A stretch of 64,000 nt of DNA from Skeletonema tropicum (taxonomy: Eukaryota > Bacillariophyta > Thalassiosirophyceae > Thalassiosirales > Thalassiosiraceae), in assembly GCA_037178625.1 (NCBI GenBank), contig CM074143.1, positions 310,001 through 374,000 on the forward strand, in the 5' to 3' direction. Both the position numbers and the translations under genes were made by a program. Below, piece by piece: positions 1 to 11,713 of this stretch (positions within the stretch are counted from its first letter, which is position 1; each line of letters starts with the position of its first letter). The notes under the pieces are model-generated. The model did not search any database, had not been told where the DNA came from, and saw only the letters and a list, made by a program, of their open reading frames with translations.

Positions 1-363
1 CAAATTTTCTATGATACAACACCTTCATGAGGATTTCAATAGATATTCATTGCGATAAAAGCGTTCTTCATGGCTCATCTTTGTTGATGATTCCAGAGAG
101 ATCGTCACAATAGAAAAAAAGGTCCGCCAGAAGTAAGGAGCGAACAAACAAGTACACGATACAACAAATAGAAGGGAGCAGCATTTGAAGTCATTTGGAG
201 AAAAAAAGTTGAAGGAGGATCTGTCATATTCAAATTGAGTGAGAGAGGAAAACCGAAACAAAAAAATATTGAAATTTGAGGGAGGAATGCCAGTTTTGGC
301 AAAGCAACGCTTCACTTCCTGAAAAATCAATGAACACGTACTAGCCTTCATCAATGCTTGCTA

Positions 364-642
364 ATGAAAGGGACATCCAATCAAGACTCCGAAGAAGCAT
401 CGCTCCACGTCGACAGAGGAGCCACTGCCAGCTCTGCCTCTAATCCATGCAGCAGCGATGTCGCCACCAACAACATAAGAAGTGTTGATGATGATGATAA
501 TGAGGCTGCCACTCTTCATCGCATCAGCATGATTGCCTCATCATCATCATCACTATCCTCATCAACTGCATCCAAAACGAGGCCACTCTCTTATCGAACA
601 TTGAGCACCTTGACAAACGACGAGACGTCTCCACGCTTATAA
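364..642 (+). CDS. Hypothetical Ser/Asp-rich protein or 5' gene fragment
   Basis: A 92-residue frame opens at an ATG and runs to TAA. It is rich in Ser, Thr and Asp, with an Asp-Asp-Asp-Asp run near residue 44 and a poly-Ser run near residue 62. No domain is recognisable. This composition is typical of the disordered N-terminus of a larger diatom protein, but no continuation in any frame and no convincing splice donor was seen downstream. It may be a truncated first exon, or chance. Nothing nearby supports a function. Confidence 0.28.
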   Translation: MKGTSNQDSEEASLHVDRGATASSASNPCSSDVATNNIRSVDDDDNEAATLHRISMIASSSSSLSSSTASKTRPLSYRTLSTLTNDETSPRL

Positions 643-2760
643 GTACATCAAGGAGCAGGCACTACTCATGCTTCTGGCTCAGCCGGCAGCAGCATTAAGG
701 ATTAAAATTAAATAGTTAACTGCAAAGTGGTTCTTGGTAGAAAAAGCAATAAAGTATTTTCGCGCTACTTAGTTGTTGTATGGAAGCGGACCTGCAACGT
801 CATGCACGTGAAATATCTGAGACATCAATGCCGATCTGCAATGAATATCTATTGAAGAGCATATGTCAATAAGGCATAAACTCAGTTGCTGTGTGTGACC
901 AACGCTAAAAATACACATGTTCGCCACCAGAAGGGGCTAGTAATTCACGGAAAAAATTCAACGTTCTTGCTGTTTTGCCTTTTCTTTTACTAGTTCCACG
1001 CTTCAAGTAACTTGTTTAGTCCAGCGGCTCATGGGAATAGCAACGCTTATAAACTGAACTTCTCCTGCTGGCCCACTCAAACTCAAATTAGACTTCTCGG
1101 ATCAAGAGTATGCGTAACCTTTCGTGCTATCGCAACAAATTATGGTGCGCTTCTAGAAGCATATCATTATAACATTTTCCATAAATTCTACAGTTTATGC
1201 TGGCCCTGTTAAAGTCGAAATGTCCCAAAGAACCTGAACATCTTCCCGAGTGAATATTGCAAACGACCGCCTATAACACATGGATGAGAAGAATCGCTTG
1301 TTCAAAACGGAGTTGAAGCAACAGAGACATGTCATTGGTACCTTGACTATGACAACTGTCCAACGACGAACGCTTTACGTTAAGCAAGAGACTACATACT
1401 ATTCCTAGTTTACATCTTTTAACTGCAAGATTTCTACTTTCGTTTGTATTAGTGCTCTACGCTAGGCTTCTAGATATTCGTAGTCTTTGCGAGTATACAC
1501 CCTCGGACAATGTTTCCATTCGCCAATAGCCTGATGAAGAACACGACAGCACTTGTGAAAGGATTGGAGGCTTAGATTGCTCAACTTGTCGTTGCGTACT
1601 GTCATAACGATCATATTGTACTTTCTAAAATCGTTCAGTAACATCAATTTGTACTCGTCGTTATCAAGTTGCAATAAGGCGGCCTTTGGTGGCGAAAGCA
1701 AGAATAGTCTGCTTCGAACCTGCATCGTGTAACTGATCTGAGAGGTCCAATTTGATTTTGGAGCATCATCCGTATTTAATTAACCGTGAAGTGGTTTGTT
1801 GCGGAGTGCTGTAATAAACTAGACGGCTCACGGGAATTCAATTTGAATTGATGGTGCTTCTTGTGGGAAGCAATATGAGTTTCAAGTGCGATAATGCGCT
1901 TGCCAGGAAATTTAAGTTGAGTTTTTGCGCAAGAACAAAAGGCAATACTCAAGAATCGAGGAACTAATTCATCCTAAGTTTCACTTTTGTCAATTAGCTC
2001 ACTGGCTGTCCCAAAAAGAAACTCGGCGGGATGTTATTGGAATGTCAGTGAACCTTTCGGGGGAAAGTTTGACTCGACACATCTTTTCAGTGATTTAAGA
2101 CAAATGTTGTTCAAGAAAGGCAGGTTGTAGACCTTATGGTCTCGCCTCCTGAATATATTTAACAGAAATTTTTAAGTACGTCTAATATTGTGGGTCAGAT
2201 TTGTTCTTATGTTTAGACCTCTAAAATTACATTGGGTCTCCATCACTAGGGTGAGGACAACTCTCCCTCCTCTCATTTTCAGTGGTCAGATCATCACATA
2301 CATTCGTTTGTTCGATTCTCTCCATCACTTGATTCTCCCCATCCTTTTTTGATCGATTTGGTCCATGGCGGCTAGTCAACAAAGCTGAAGAATTTTATTT
2401 CCATCGTTCGGTTCTAGCACTCTCGATTGTTCGATTCTCTCCATCCGAGGGGCTGTAACAGATCCTCTGTGCGCTTTGTTTGGTCCTTTGTAAAATAGGA
2501 CACCACGAGAGGAAAGCTATGCGATACAAGAAGCCAAAACCTGAGATACGAGACCCTACATGAGATCTTCATGACCTCAGACGAGACGTTGAGTTGGAAA
2601 CGAAGAAATATAATATTTCAAATAGGCTTCTACAGTTGCAATAATATGTCGATAGCAGCAGTTTCGATTTAGTCTTTGATTGTTTCGAATGCATCGCGAG
2701 TTGCAAGGAAGTGGAGATTGTGTTAATAGTATTGAAAGGGGTGCAGACTTTCTCCTTATA
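643..2760. other. Gene-poor stretch, nothing certain
   Basis: No frame with convincing coding character. The longest candidate is an 87-codon minus-strand frame at 1462-1725 starting with ATG. It is basic, lacks a recognisable motif and has no supporting neighbour. No RNA gene was recognised. Confidence 0.5.
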
Positions 2761-3104
2761 GCGTGTCCCAGATGAGGTTAGGATTCCTACTTTCCCACGT
2801 AGGATTCCTAACTTAAAATCGGAAGGAATCCTGCGTGGAAATCTGGGGTCGAAATTTCCATTTGTGTCCCAGATCACTTTTCCACCCCCAAATTCCCATT
2901 TTCCGATGGCCGGCGCGATACTCCCCGCACAAAATAAAAAAATGCTTGGGACTCTGAGGTGGGAAAGTGGAAAAGTAGAATCCTACGTCGACGTGGGATT
3001 CTGGGGTGGACGGAGGATTCTGAATTTTCAGCACCCCCCGTCGGCGTGGGATTCTGGGGTGGGAAAGTGGGAATTTGGCGTGGGAAAGTGGATGTGGGAC
3101 ACGC
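2761..3104. mobile_element. TA-flanked MITE, about 344 bp
   Basis: The left end reads GCGTGTCCCAGAT and the right end is its near-exact reverse complement, ATGTGGGACACGC. Both sides are bordered by TA (2759-2760 and 3105-3106), the target duplication of Tc1/mariner-type elements. Inside, the terminal TGTCCCAGAT motif recurs at about 2869, and blocks resembling GTGGGATTCTGGGGTGG repeat at about 2994 and 3046, so the interior is itself made of sub-repeats. It carries no transposase frame, so it would be non-autonomous. The family assignment rests only on TIR and TA. Confidence 0.6.
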
Positions 3105-3106
3105 TA

Positions 3107-5116
3107 ATGGAGGAACTTCGTTTCCTTATTTTTACACGCCCATTTTTTTCATCACACAACTCACAAATCGGCGACACAACATGACCATCATGTTGAGCCG
3201 CCAAGCCATAGCACGATTAAATAGGATTCTAACACATCATCAAGCCATGATCTAAATCAGTTTTTCACGCAGAAAACGCTGGTGCAGTCGAAAGGTTACG
3301 AAATTGAGAACCTACAGACGTATCAGCGGCTACATCGGTGGAGGTGGCAAATACCGTCAACGACGAAACACAATAAACGATTCGCAAGGCCCCCATGGCA
3401 CTCAGTACATTATATTTATATTGGTCATCGATATGGGTGGTCATAACACGATGGTATCTGTCTTGGAATCACTTGCAGGCCATGTTTTTGGGTGTAATAT
3501 TTTCATCTTTGTGAACAGAGTCATGTGCTGGCATGAAACCTAATTGGAGGTGATGCAACTACACCTAATATCGCTTTCTCCTGTCCAAACAATCTATATG
3601 GTCTAGCGCCTATGTGTTAACGCAAGACCAAATCCGCTGTGCTCTCTATTATCTGCTGCAGCCTGTACTTCTTAATGTTGTAATCAATATGTATTCTCCA
3701 GAGAGACAAGATGATATGTGCCTATTATGATAAAGATATCATCAATATTAGGATTACAATATATGTGAACTCTGTTTTCTATTTCTTAAGATTATGTAGA
3801 TTGTTGCATAAGTCAGCAGGAAGATACATCTACACCTGGCTGCGTCAAATAACTATCTTTTCTTCTGCTTACTGACAAACCTCCAAAGATAATAATGCTG
3901 CCACACCCATCAGACAGTACTTCTCTCAACTCTCATGATGATGACTTTATCGGCGTTTGCGTGTATTGTTTGTTTGTCCTTCTAGTCATCTCTTATTCCT
4001 AATAGCAGATGGTTATAATATAGTAGATGCTTCACCCACACCTTCACACCCAGAACAGAATGCCGACTCTTTGCATTTCCTGGTCCTGACGCCATCTCAT
4101 TACTACCTACAGGATTGGCTATCACCCTTTCACTCCGCTGCAACCAGTCCCAAGTGTGTTGTTGTAATCTTGCTTCCATTTCCCTCGTCATATAATTGCT
4201 GTATTTGTTTCTCTGCATCTGGCCAGCCAATGGCCATGAATAAAAGCAACTGTGGATGAGCCATATTGCCACCTGCTCTCATGCAATCGAGTAATATCGG
4301 TTTGCCATGCTGTGTAGTTGGAAGACAATCTTCCCCGTAGGTTGCAAGAAAAGGCACTCGCTCCCTCATTTTTTTGTTACTTCACGCCAGAATCTACCCC
4401 ATCATGTGCAACAACCGCTCCATTTGGCCTACCACGACGAAAGCTCCGGCCACAGCGCTTCTGTACAGCATGTCGTTTTGGTGTAACCATTTACCATTTC
4501 ATTGCTGATCTACCCACTTCATTCTCTCCACCTGAAGTGCCATACATTATTTTGTGTTGTCAGGGTGCCAGCATAGGTGGGCATGCCGACGGTTCTGGAC
4601 GGATTAACCGGTAGCCGCCTCATATAATGTCGCCATATACCATGTATAGTGCCAGGTTGTCGAGTAATAGACTGTGCTCATGGCCAGAAGGTCATAGTTG
4701 CGTAGGGGGCCTATGCAGTTGTCGCTATTTTTGCAAATAACGGTCACTTTTGTAGGAGGAAACCAAGAAAGAAGGTCTGAGAGCTGTAGACAAAATTCCT
4801 TCACATCATTGAGCTATATGGGTCTCCTGAGGTGTCCGCCGCCGGTTTATGGTGGAGCCGACACCCGTTCCGCTCCGTACCATAGCCGCCATCGTCGCCA
4901 TGGTTATTGTGTTCAAAGTGAGCCGTTTTGAAAAGTGCTAGCAAAATGAGGGGGCCAAGGCGAGATTAGTTTGATCGGGCGGGGTCTGATTCTGTTACGC
5001 AGATCTCAGGGCGTGTAAAAATCCGGAAACCGAAGTCCCTCCATTGGTACTTTCGATATTTCATTTTACTTTACATAGAGATTGTGCTGACATGAGCTCC
5101 AAACTTACACATTTAA
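3107..5116. other. Gene-poor stretch with possible decayed coding fragments
   Basis: No intact gene. Overlapping minus-strand frames at 3982-4370 shift between each other and contain protein-like runs, such as a segment with GWPDAEKQIQQLYDE, which could be the remains of an old coding sequence. I could not assign a family. Confidence 0.4.
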
Positions 5117-6460
5117 CTAAACACCAGCTGGAACTTCCCCCATGCGAATTACTTTGAGTAAATGATCAACTTCATCCAGACCTGGCAATCCATCATTACT
5201 ATCACCTTTGCCAGTCTGTGGAACTTCGTCTTCTGGGCATGATCCTTGTCTACTACTACTACTCATCATAGACCTTGAATTCATTTTCCTCAACATCTGC
5301 AACGGTCCACCGGGAGTTCCAAACGGAGACGATGATACAAAACCTTGCGTAGCTTTGGATGTAGAAGCGGGTAGATTGCGTGCATTAGATTGGGGAGGCT
5401 GACGATGGGGTCTGGGCAAAGACATGGGAATGGGACGATTAGCCGAGCTATCATCGTTAATCGATCCAATCTCACTCAAATTGGGTGATAAGGGGGGATT
5501 GTACGTCGTTACGGCGCTCGTTTCCTTTGCCATCGGAGTATTTACACCACCATCTTTGTAGTAAAAATCACTGTCCAATTGGTCGGCACTCAAGTTGGCG
5601 AAGTGGTCAAGTTCGTCAGCAACCGCTGGGTTATTGTTATTGTGCCGCATCAAATCTGCCACACATTGGACCAAAAGCCTGACACCCCTACTCATATATG
5701 ACTGCCTTCCAGCGGCATCGTCCAGAGAACTTTCACATCTGGAAATTGCAACTGCAATGTCATCAATATTCAAGCGGACGTCTCCAATATCATCCTTCAA
5801 ACCCAAAACCTCCCTGTGGGTGTCATCTTGTTTTTCAGCCAATAGATCCGTCTTGATGCCGAGGTTCTTAATTTGTTCACCCAAGGCATCACGGACACGG
5901 ATAATTCCCTGACCAAGAGACGTAACGGCCCCCTCGAAGTATTTCCTGGTGACAGGGAGGAGCTCCTTGACTTGCTCAGGAAGAAATTGAGAGAAAATAA
6001 TGTATGCAGTCCAGCACGTGCCCGACACCAGGGTGAGATGGATTAACGTCCCCGTCCATCCCCCCCTCGAAAGGAGATTTCCGTTGCTACTGCTGCCGTC
6101 TGATGGCTGAATGTTGTGAATAACAATGGGCGCCTGATTGTTGTTATTATTCGCAAGGCCCTTCGCGAGCGAGGCCTCGCTCAACAACAACGCGTAATCT
6201 TTGCCCGTGGTGAGCTTGAGAGCGATGCCGGCAATCTCCCTCGCTGCCCTCGACACTCCATTGTCACCAGTAAAAATGACAAACGTTCCGAATCCTAAGA
6301 ACGCCCACTGGCCCAGCGCCGCTGTAGAAATGAAGAGGAAGAGGAATTGCAATTAATTAATTAATTATTTTCTCGAAAGCGATTTTTCTTGTCAACCCAC
6401 AAATGTAATTATCTTACTCGACAATGGGCCTCTCAGCGCAACCTGTGCTGCTGCCGACAT
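5117..6460 (-). CDS. DUF1664-like single-pass membrane protein with coiled coil
   Basis: Two exons: 6418-6460 (starting at ATG 6460) and 5117-6321. They join across a 96-bp GTAAG...ACAG intron with the frame kept, giving 415 residues. The N-terminus has a hydrophobic segment (ALGQWAFLGFGTFVIF). A second hydrophobic stretch follows near residues 105-125, then a helical region near 130-240 with the pattern seen in plant DUF1664 proteins (hydrophobic anchor followed by a repetitive coiled coil with LGIKTDLLAEKQDDTHREV). The C-terminal 170 residues are low complexity, rich in Ser, Pro and Asn. DUF1664 proteins have no established biochemical role; organelle membrane location is an inference. The short first exon was chosen because it adds a proper ATG and removes the need to start inside the intron. 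Confidence 0.62.
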
Positions 6461-6939
6461 TTTCGGGTGTACTGATTAGTTAATAATAAAAACAATATTT
6501 GCTTGAGGTCAAGGGAATGTTGCACTACTGATGCCTTCCCGTCATGGTGAAGTTCTGTTGCAATTGTGTGAGAGGTGAGAGGTGGCGAAGAACGTGTGGA
6601 GTCGAGTCGAGTCGATTTTCATTTGGAATTTGAACAGAGGTTTTGTTCCATCAGGATTTTCAATTCAAGTGAGGAAACCCCAGATGAAACTCTGGAGGCT
6701 GGAGCTGGATGTCAAAGATGTATCTCGAAGAGAAGCTCTAGAGGTGCGGGGGCCAGCGGCAAAGGCCACCACCTCGACGGTTAACAAAGCTAGAGGTCAT
6801 TCATTGATGCTCTTGAATTTTCAGTACATGATGACGAATATCTTGCGCTACCCAGCGTAAGTTGACCTCCTCGTCCAAGTTCCAAGTACAATCATTTATG
6901 TATCTCTTAAGTAATCTATCGTAACATCACTAACTACAC
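6461..6939. other. Intergenic between two minus-strand genes
   Basis: Holds the presumed promoter of the DUF1664-like gene and the 3' flank of the riboflavin-type gene. No coding frame with recognisable content. Confidence 0.45.
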
Positions 6940-9381
6940 CTACATAAACCAAGGAGCTTCTTCTTCGCGAAATTTCTTTATTGGTACCGTCTTGGCAAAG
7001 CGGACTTCCTGTCTCTTGATCTCATCGATCACTGCTACACGGGCGTCAAGCCTGACATGACGTACTGGCTTCCCATCGAACACCAAGTTGCAATCTTTGT
7101 CTGCATCTTCTCTGTCGCAATATTCCAAATTGATATCATCAGCTTCTGCGAATACCTTGATTTCACGTTCAGCACCACACGCACTTTGTAACGCCCTCTC
7201 GGCGAGCATGAGCTGCCAAAATTTGCCGCCGATTGCATCTACCGCAAGATGAGCTGAAACACGCTGAAAAGCTCCATCTTGAATGGCCTCAACGCCACGA
7301 CCACCCCAGCATCCAGCTCTCCAAACTACCGAGTGATATCCACTCCTTTTCCCAAGGTGATTCATCACATCAATCGGCTTGCTTCCTTTGAGTACTTCAA
7401 CTTTCGCTCCCAATTTGATCAACCTCTGCTTTAAGTCCTGCGTCTTTTGAATTTCTTTTTGAATGAATTCGTTGGATGCCATTGCCGCCTTTTGGCACTC
7501 CAAGGCTGCCTCTGCTGCCAATTCTGCATCTCCTGTCTCCAGTGCTGACTTTGCCTTTGCCGATGCCTCAGCTCTGTGCCGGTAGAGTGGGGAAATGAAT
7601 AGAGATTAGAAGATAAGTTAGTCGAGTTGTGTTGAAAATGTAATTCAACAAGAAAAGGAAAACAAGAGAACTCACGCTGCAGCAGCAGCCTGAGCTGCCG
7701 CTTTCGCCACCGCCACAGCCATGGCACTGTGAGGAGAAAAAAGAATGAAGAAAATTAGTTGCTATGTCAAAAGAAGAAAACATGAAGCCGCTCAGCCTAA
7801 TTTTCACTCACTTGTCTCCATGCCTTAGAAGAACACGCGTTGGTTTGCGCCCATCAGCTTTCCAGAACTCTTCCACATCCACCCCAGGAGGAAGATTTGG
7901 ATCATCATTCTTGAGGGGGAGGTCTTTCAAATCATTAGCATCCATGACAAGTATTCTCTCAACACCAGCGGGCAATGACTTGCCTTGGGTAGCTAACCAT
8001 TTTAGACCACGCAATCTTGCCTGTACAGTTGGATCATTGACTGGTCCATTTCCAGCTATCATGATTTAAGTATGAGAAGTGAATTGATCAAAGTTTTGTG
8101 GAAGTTCAAAAGGAAAGGAGAAAACTTACGTTTTGGGAACGTGGCAACGCAGGCATCGACTTGTTCGTACCAGGGCATCATAGGATTTCTCCCCAATGAA
8201 TCTTGTCTATCCTCCTCTTCAAAATCCATGACGAAGAAGTCGTCAATTTCCGAACTAAACTCATCATCATCATCAGACGTATCAGCGGCCCAGATCGATT
8301 CAGGGGGAGGGGCTATTTCATACGTTCCAAAGTCGCGGTAACTCAGATGCTGACCTCCAAAATTCTTGCCAAACGAATTTCCATTCCTTGCAAATGCCTC
8401 TGCATCATCGCTATCGATTACACTACAGTGGAGATGTCCCATTGGTCTGCCGTGGATTCTGAAGTGATTTCTTGCCATTCTATGAACCTTTGAATTGCAA
8501 TGTTCCGCGTAGGATTCAATTAAATGGTTACACTCATCCTGAAGGACGCCCATTGTAACGGAAACACCAGCAGCATGCAATGATCCTGCTCCCTTTGAGG
8601 CGTTCTCAGCAATAGGATCCTGACAACCAATCACCAATCTTGGAATTTGTGCCATTTCCACAAGTTGTGTAATAGGCGGTTTTTCTTCACCTTGACGACG
8701 ATTGGATGGTTCCAACGTGACATAGAGCGTACTCTCTGCAATATCCTTACGGAATTTGGCATCCGACGGCCACGCCACACACCATTCTCGCAGCGGTGTA
8801 GCATTAATTCCAGCCTCCTCGAATGCAAACTCAATGGCATGTCCAGCATAGGTCGATCGCCCTTTGCCGAGAATCCTTCCGTCGTTCGCCACGAGAATGG
8901 CACCGCAGATGGGATGAGGAAATGGGCCATGTGAGCCACGTTCTCCTCCGGTAGAGGATGCCATTTGCACAGCTTGTTGCATGTATTGCTTGTCCCTTTT
9001 CGATTCCTCGCTTTCCTCATTATCCTCCACAACAGTATCAGCATTTTCTTCTTCCAGGTCGAATTCCATCTCACCGTCTAGCTGCAAAATAAAGTCGTCC
9101 TCCTCATCGTCGGTATCATCGCCATTAATTAGATCCAAAATCTCATCGTCCAACGCTTTTTTGGCTTTGGACATGTGCAAACGAGAAGAAGATCGAGAAT
9201 CCTTTGCCTCGTGGAACATCGATGTCACCGGTGAAGATAATTTTGATGTTGCGGCGGCGGATGCTCCATTATTTAGAATTGAGGGGCCCACAAAGCAATC
9301 GGTAGTAGTAGAGGCTGTGAAAGCGATCGCAGCCGTTAGGGACTGCGAGAGGAGCAGCGCCGATAGCAGCTTAGATGTCAT
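6940..9381 (-). CDS. Plastid RibD/PYRR-like riboflavin-pathway protein with degenerate deaminase site
   Basis: Four exons on the minus strand: 8130-9381, 7812-8055, 7676-7726 and 6940-7573. All three introns have GT donors and AG acceptors and keep the frame, giving 726 residues. The start is the ATG at 9381; the open frame upstream begins only at a GTG. The N-terminus is a signal peptide ending AAIAFTAS, the diatom plastid-import pattern, followed by an acidic linker (residues 80-125). Residues 135-320 follow the RibD cytidine-deaminase fold: HAIEFAFEEAG at 181 and STLYVTLEPSNRRQ at 217. The usual zinc ligands are missing: EPS replaces EPC, and PPIT replaces the second PPC. This resembles plant PYRR, whose deaminase half is inactive while the reductase half works. 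The following part is divergent from bacterial reductases. An Ala-rich helix (third exon) precedes a C-terminal domain I do not recognise. Reductase activity is an inference. Confidence 0.6.
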
Positions 9382-10086
9382 CTTGGTGATGTATCTTGAC
9401 AATGCTAATAATGGTGTCGGTGGCAGGACGCAGGACGTGGAAGTTGATGGGATGAAGTTGAATTTGCGTTTTGGGTGGGCGGACACTCATCTGAGAATTC
9501 AAACACGCGGTACTAGAGTACCTGGCAATATCTTTCTCCATTTCTCGAATACACTACATACTGAGTAAGTACTTAAAATTCTTCAAGTGAAAGTCATTTG
9601 ATCTTGTCGAGACGAGAGACGAGCCTCTTTCGCTCGGCCCCATAAGATGGCTATCGTCCTAAATAAACGTCGATGGGAGGGCGGGAGGGAGGGCGTGGTT
9701 TCTTGGTGGTTTCTGAGATTGATGCAATTTAATGCTTGAACATTGTGTCGAGCATTACACGACGGAGGTATTCTTGATCGGCGAAGCAATGGATTATCCT
9801 GCGTCAGCTTCCTCAGGATGAAATAGAGGAACCTTGATCCAGTTCTTGTAGCAATATGACGAAGAGAGCAGCTTTGCCAGAAGATGTTGAGACGACTGCA
9901 CAAGATGAATCAATTGGAGGAGCATGTAACTTAGACGACGCAGACGAAGTATAAAGAATGTTCTTCTATACCTATACGGATTAGAGATGTATAAGTGCAG
10001 AGACAGAGAAAGTCATTAGAATTAATAACTAATCATTATCACTGCTGTGCTGGAGTTAATGAAGGTTCGTCCACCAAATCTCTCTA
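9382..10086. other. Intergenic, nothing recognised
   Basis: Separates the start of the RibD-like gene from the stop of the Cys-rich membrane protein. It should hold the former's promoter. No protein-like frame or RNA gene was seen. Confidence 0.45.
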
Positions 10087-11016
10087 CTACAAAGATTGTT
10101 GCCAAGGCTTTCCCTTTTTATCGACATACGTCCTCCCCTCCATAAATTTTCGTCTTCCAACAAAAGGTTCAAACTTGACAGGATTGCCATCATCGCCCTG
10201 ACATCCGTGCATTCCCTTGGAATAGAAACACCCCAATAATTTGTTATATTGCCATGCACCGCACTTCTCATCTGCACAACATGCCTTCATACATTCAACT
10301 GCAGAGCCACTAGCTTTGGGTTTAACATCACCCAATCCAAAACATTGTCCAATTTGCTCATTTGGGTTCCATGTTTCTTCGTTACATCCATTACTTCGTA
10401 TCTCCTCCTTCGTCATATGTGCATTTTGTGTGATTGATTTGTGTGGAATAAGATATTGACCCTGCCAACGTTGAGGTGGATGATCCGAACACCATGCAGC
10501 CACTCCATCCTTCTCCATTCCCAGTCGGACATCTTTCCCTTGTAGACAACCTGTGTCAGAACGGAATTGCCATGAGACGCAATCGTCATTTTGACAACAT
10601 GTGGATGCACATTCGGATATGTTTGTGGCGGTATGAAATGGCTTTAGATCTCCAGGGCATTTGCCACGAAGATCCTCATTTGACTTCCACGGAGATTTGA
10701 TACATGGTGGTATCTCTGGTAATGACTGCTTTGTTTGGTTTTGTTTTCGTGTAGTATGCCTCTCATGTCGCAAGAAGATCTTTAGCGGCGGGATGAAAAA
10801 TACCGACAGAGTAAGGCACGCCACGACGATGACCACTAATTTCCCATTTCGTGCCAACCATCTATGGATAGACTCAAGTAAGCCCCCATGTCGCCTACGC
10901 TTTCCGTTGTCATCCACGATGCTGTCGCTGAGGACAGTCACGGGAGATGGCTGAGTAGAGAATGACGCCGGCAGCAATGACTCTTTGGATGTAGAGTCTG
11001 ATCGCTTCATCATCAT
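10087..11016 (-). CDS. Type II membrane protein with two Cys-rich PAN/apple-like repeats
   Basis: Single exon of 309 residues, starting at the first of three consecutive ATG codons (11016); the frame extends upstream only to a GTG. A hydrophobic segment near residues 60-80 (LVVIVVACLTLSVFFI) after a basic stretch predicts a type II signal anchor. The luminal part holds two related modules. The first has CASTCCQNDDCVSWQF and the second CMKACCADEKCGAWQY, each followed by a distant GC pair and a WCSDHP or CFGLGD segment. The Cys-Cys and C-x-x-W-Q-F/Y spacing recalls PAN/apple adhesion or carbohydrate-binding domains, but I cannot assign a Pfam family with certainty. Likely in the secretory pathway or at the cell surface. 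Confidence 0.7.
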   Translation of the reverse strand: MMMKRSDSTSKESLLPASFSTQPSPVTVLSDSIVDDNGKRRRHGGLLESIHRWLARNGKLVVIVVACLTLSVFFIPPLKIFLRHERHTTRKQNQTKQSLPEIPPCIKSPWKSNEDLRGKCPGDLKPFHTATNISECASTCCQNDDCVSWQFRSDTGCLQGKDVRLGMEKDGVAAWCSDHPPQRWQGQYLIPHKSITQNAHMTKEEIRSNGCNEETWNPNEQIGQCFGLGDVKPKASGSAVECMKACCADEKCGAWQYNKLLGCFYSKGMHGCQGDDGNPVKFEPFVGRRKFMEGRTYVDKKGKPWQQSL

Positions 11017-11713
11017 TCTCGATGGCACTTCTTCTGGACGAACAGCACACGCAACTATTATTAGGGTCCAGATCTCAACAAACTGGCAATGACGTGCTCA
11101 CACAGCTGGGCCTGCCTCATTCATCTACTTATACCAGAGAGAAGAAGCATGCTAGAAGTATCGTACAACGACAACGATATTTTTTGCACAAGATTTTGGC
11201 TTTCAACTTTCAAGCTGCTTTCGGCCACACTACAGGTCTCGGTTATCTCTGCTCAGCGATGGTTGGTTGATGGAATGTTTGGGATGATGAGAAGGGTGAA
11301 AACAAGTGATTTGTGTAGGTGGTATCTATTATTATGTACTTTGATGTATGTAGGAGCTGAGACTTCTACAGAAAACATTCCCCCTACATACCTTAAAGTA
11401 CCATAATCGTACATACTAGTACATCAAATCACCATCAAATGCACCCATTTGACACCCCTTCTACACTATAATCACTTCTTTAACCTAACCAACCTTCTGA
11501 ATGTTTCTGTAGATAGATGCGAGACCTGTAGTGTGCTTTCGGCCGACGTCCTACGGCGCCAAAATTGAGACGGTCGTCTTTTCTTTCCTCCACCAACGCA
11601 CAACGCAAGCAACGCACAACTCCAGGGTAAATAAATCACAACATGTCACATAGGAAATTAAACGCACAACGCAACATAAGTAGTCACTTACTTGCTCCTA
11701 AATAATAACCATC
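11017..11713. other. Divergent promoter region
   Basis: Lies between the start of the minus-strand membrane protein and the plus-strand sulfotransferase. Repeated AACGCACAACGCA motifs occur at about 11590-11680, close to the sulfotransferase start. Their role is unknown. Confidence 0.4.

Noticed and set aside
9382..9486. Longer N-terminus for the RibD-like protein
   Set aside because: The upstream frame opens at GTG only, and the ATG at 9381 begins a proper signal peptide.
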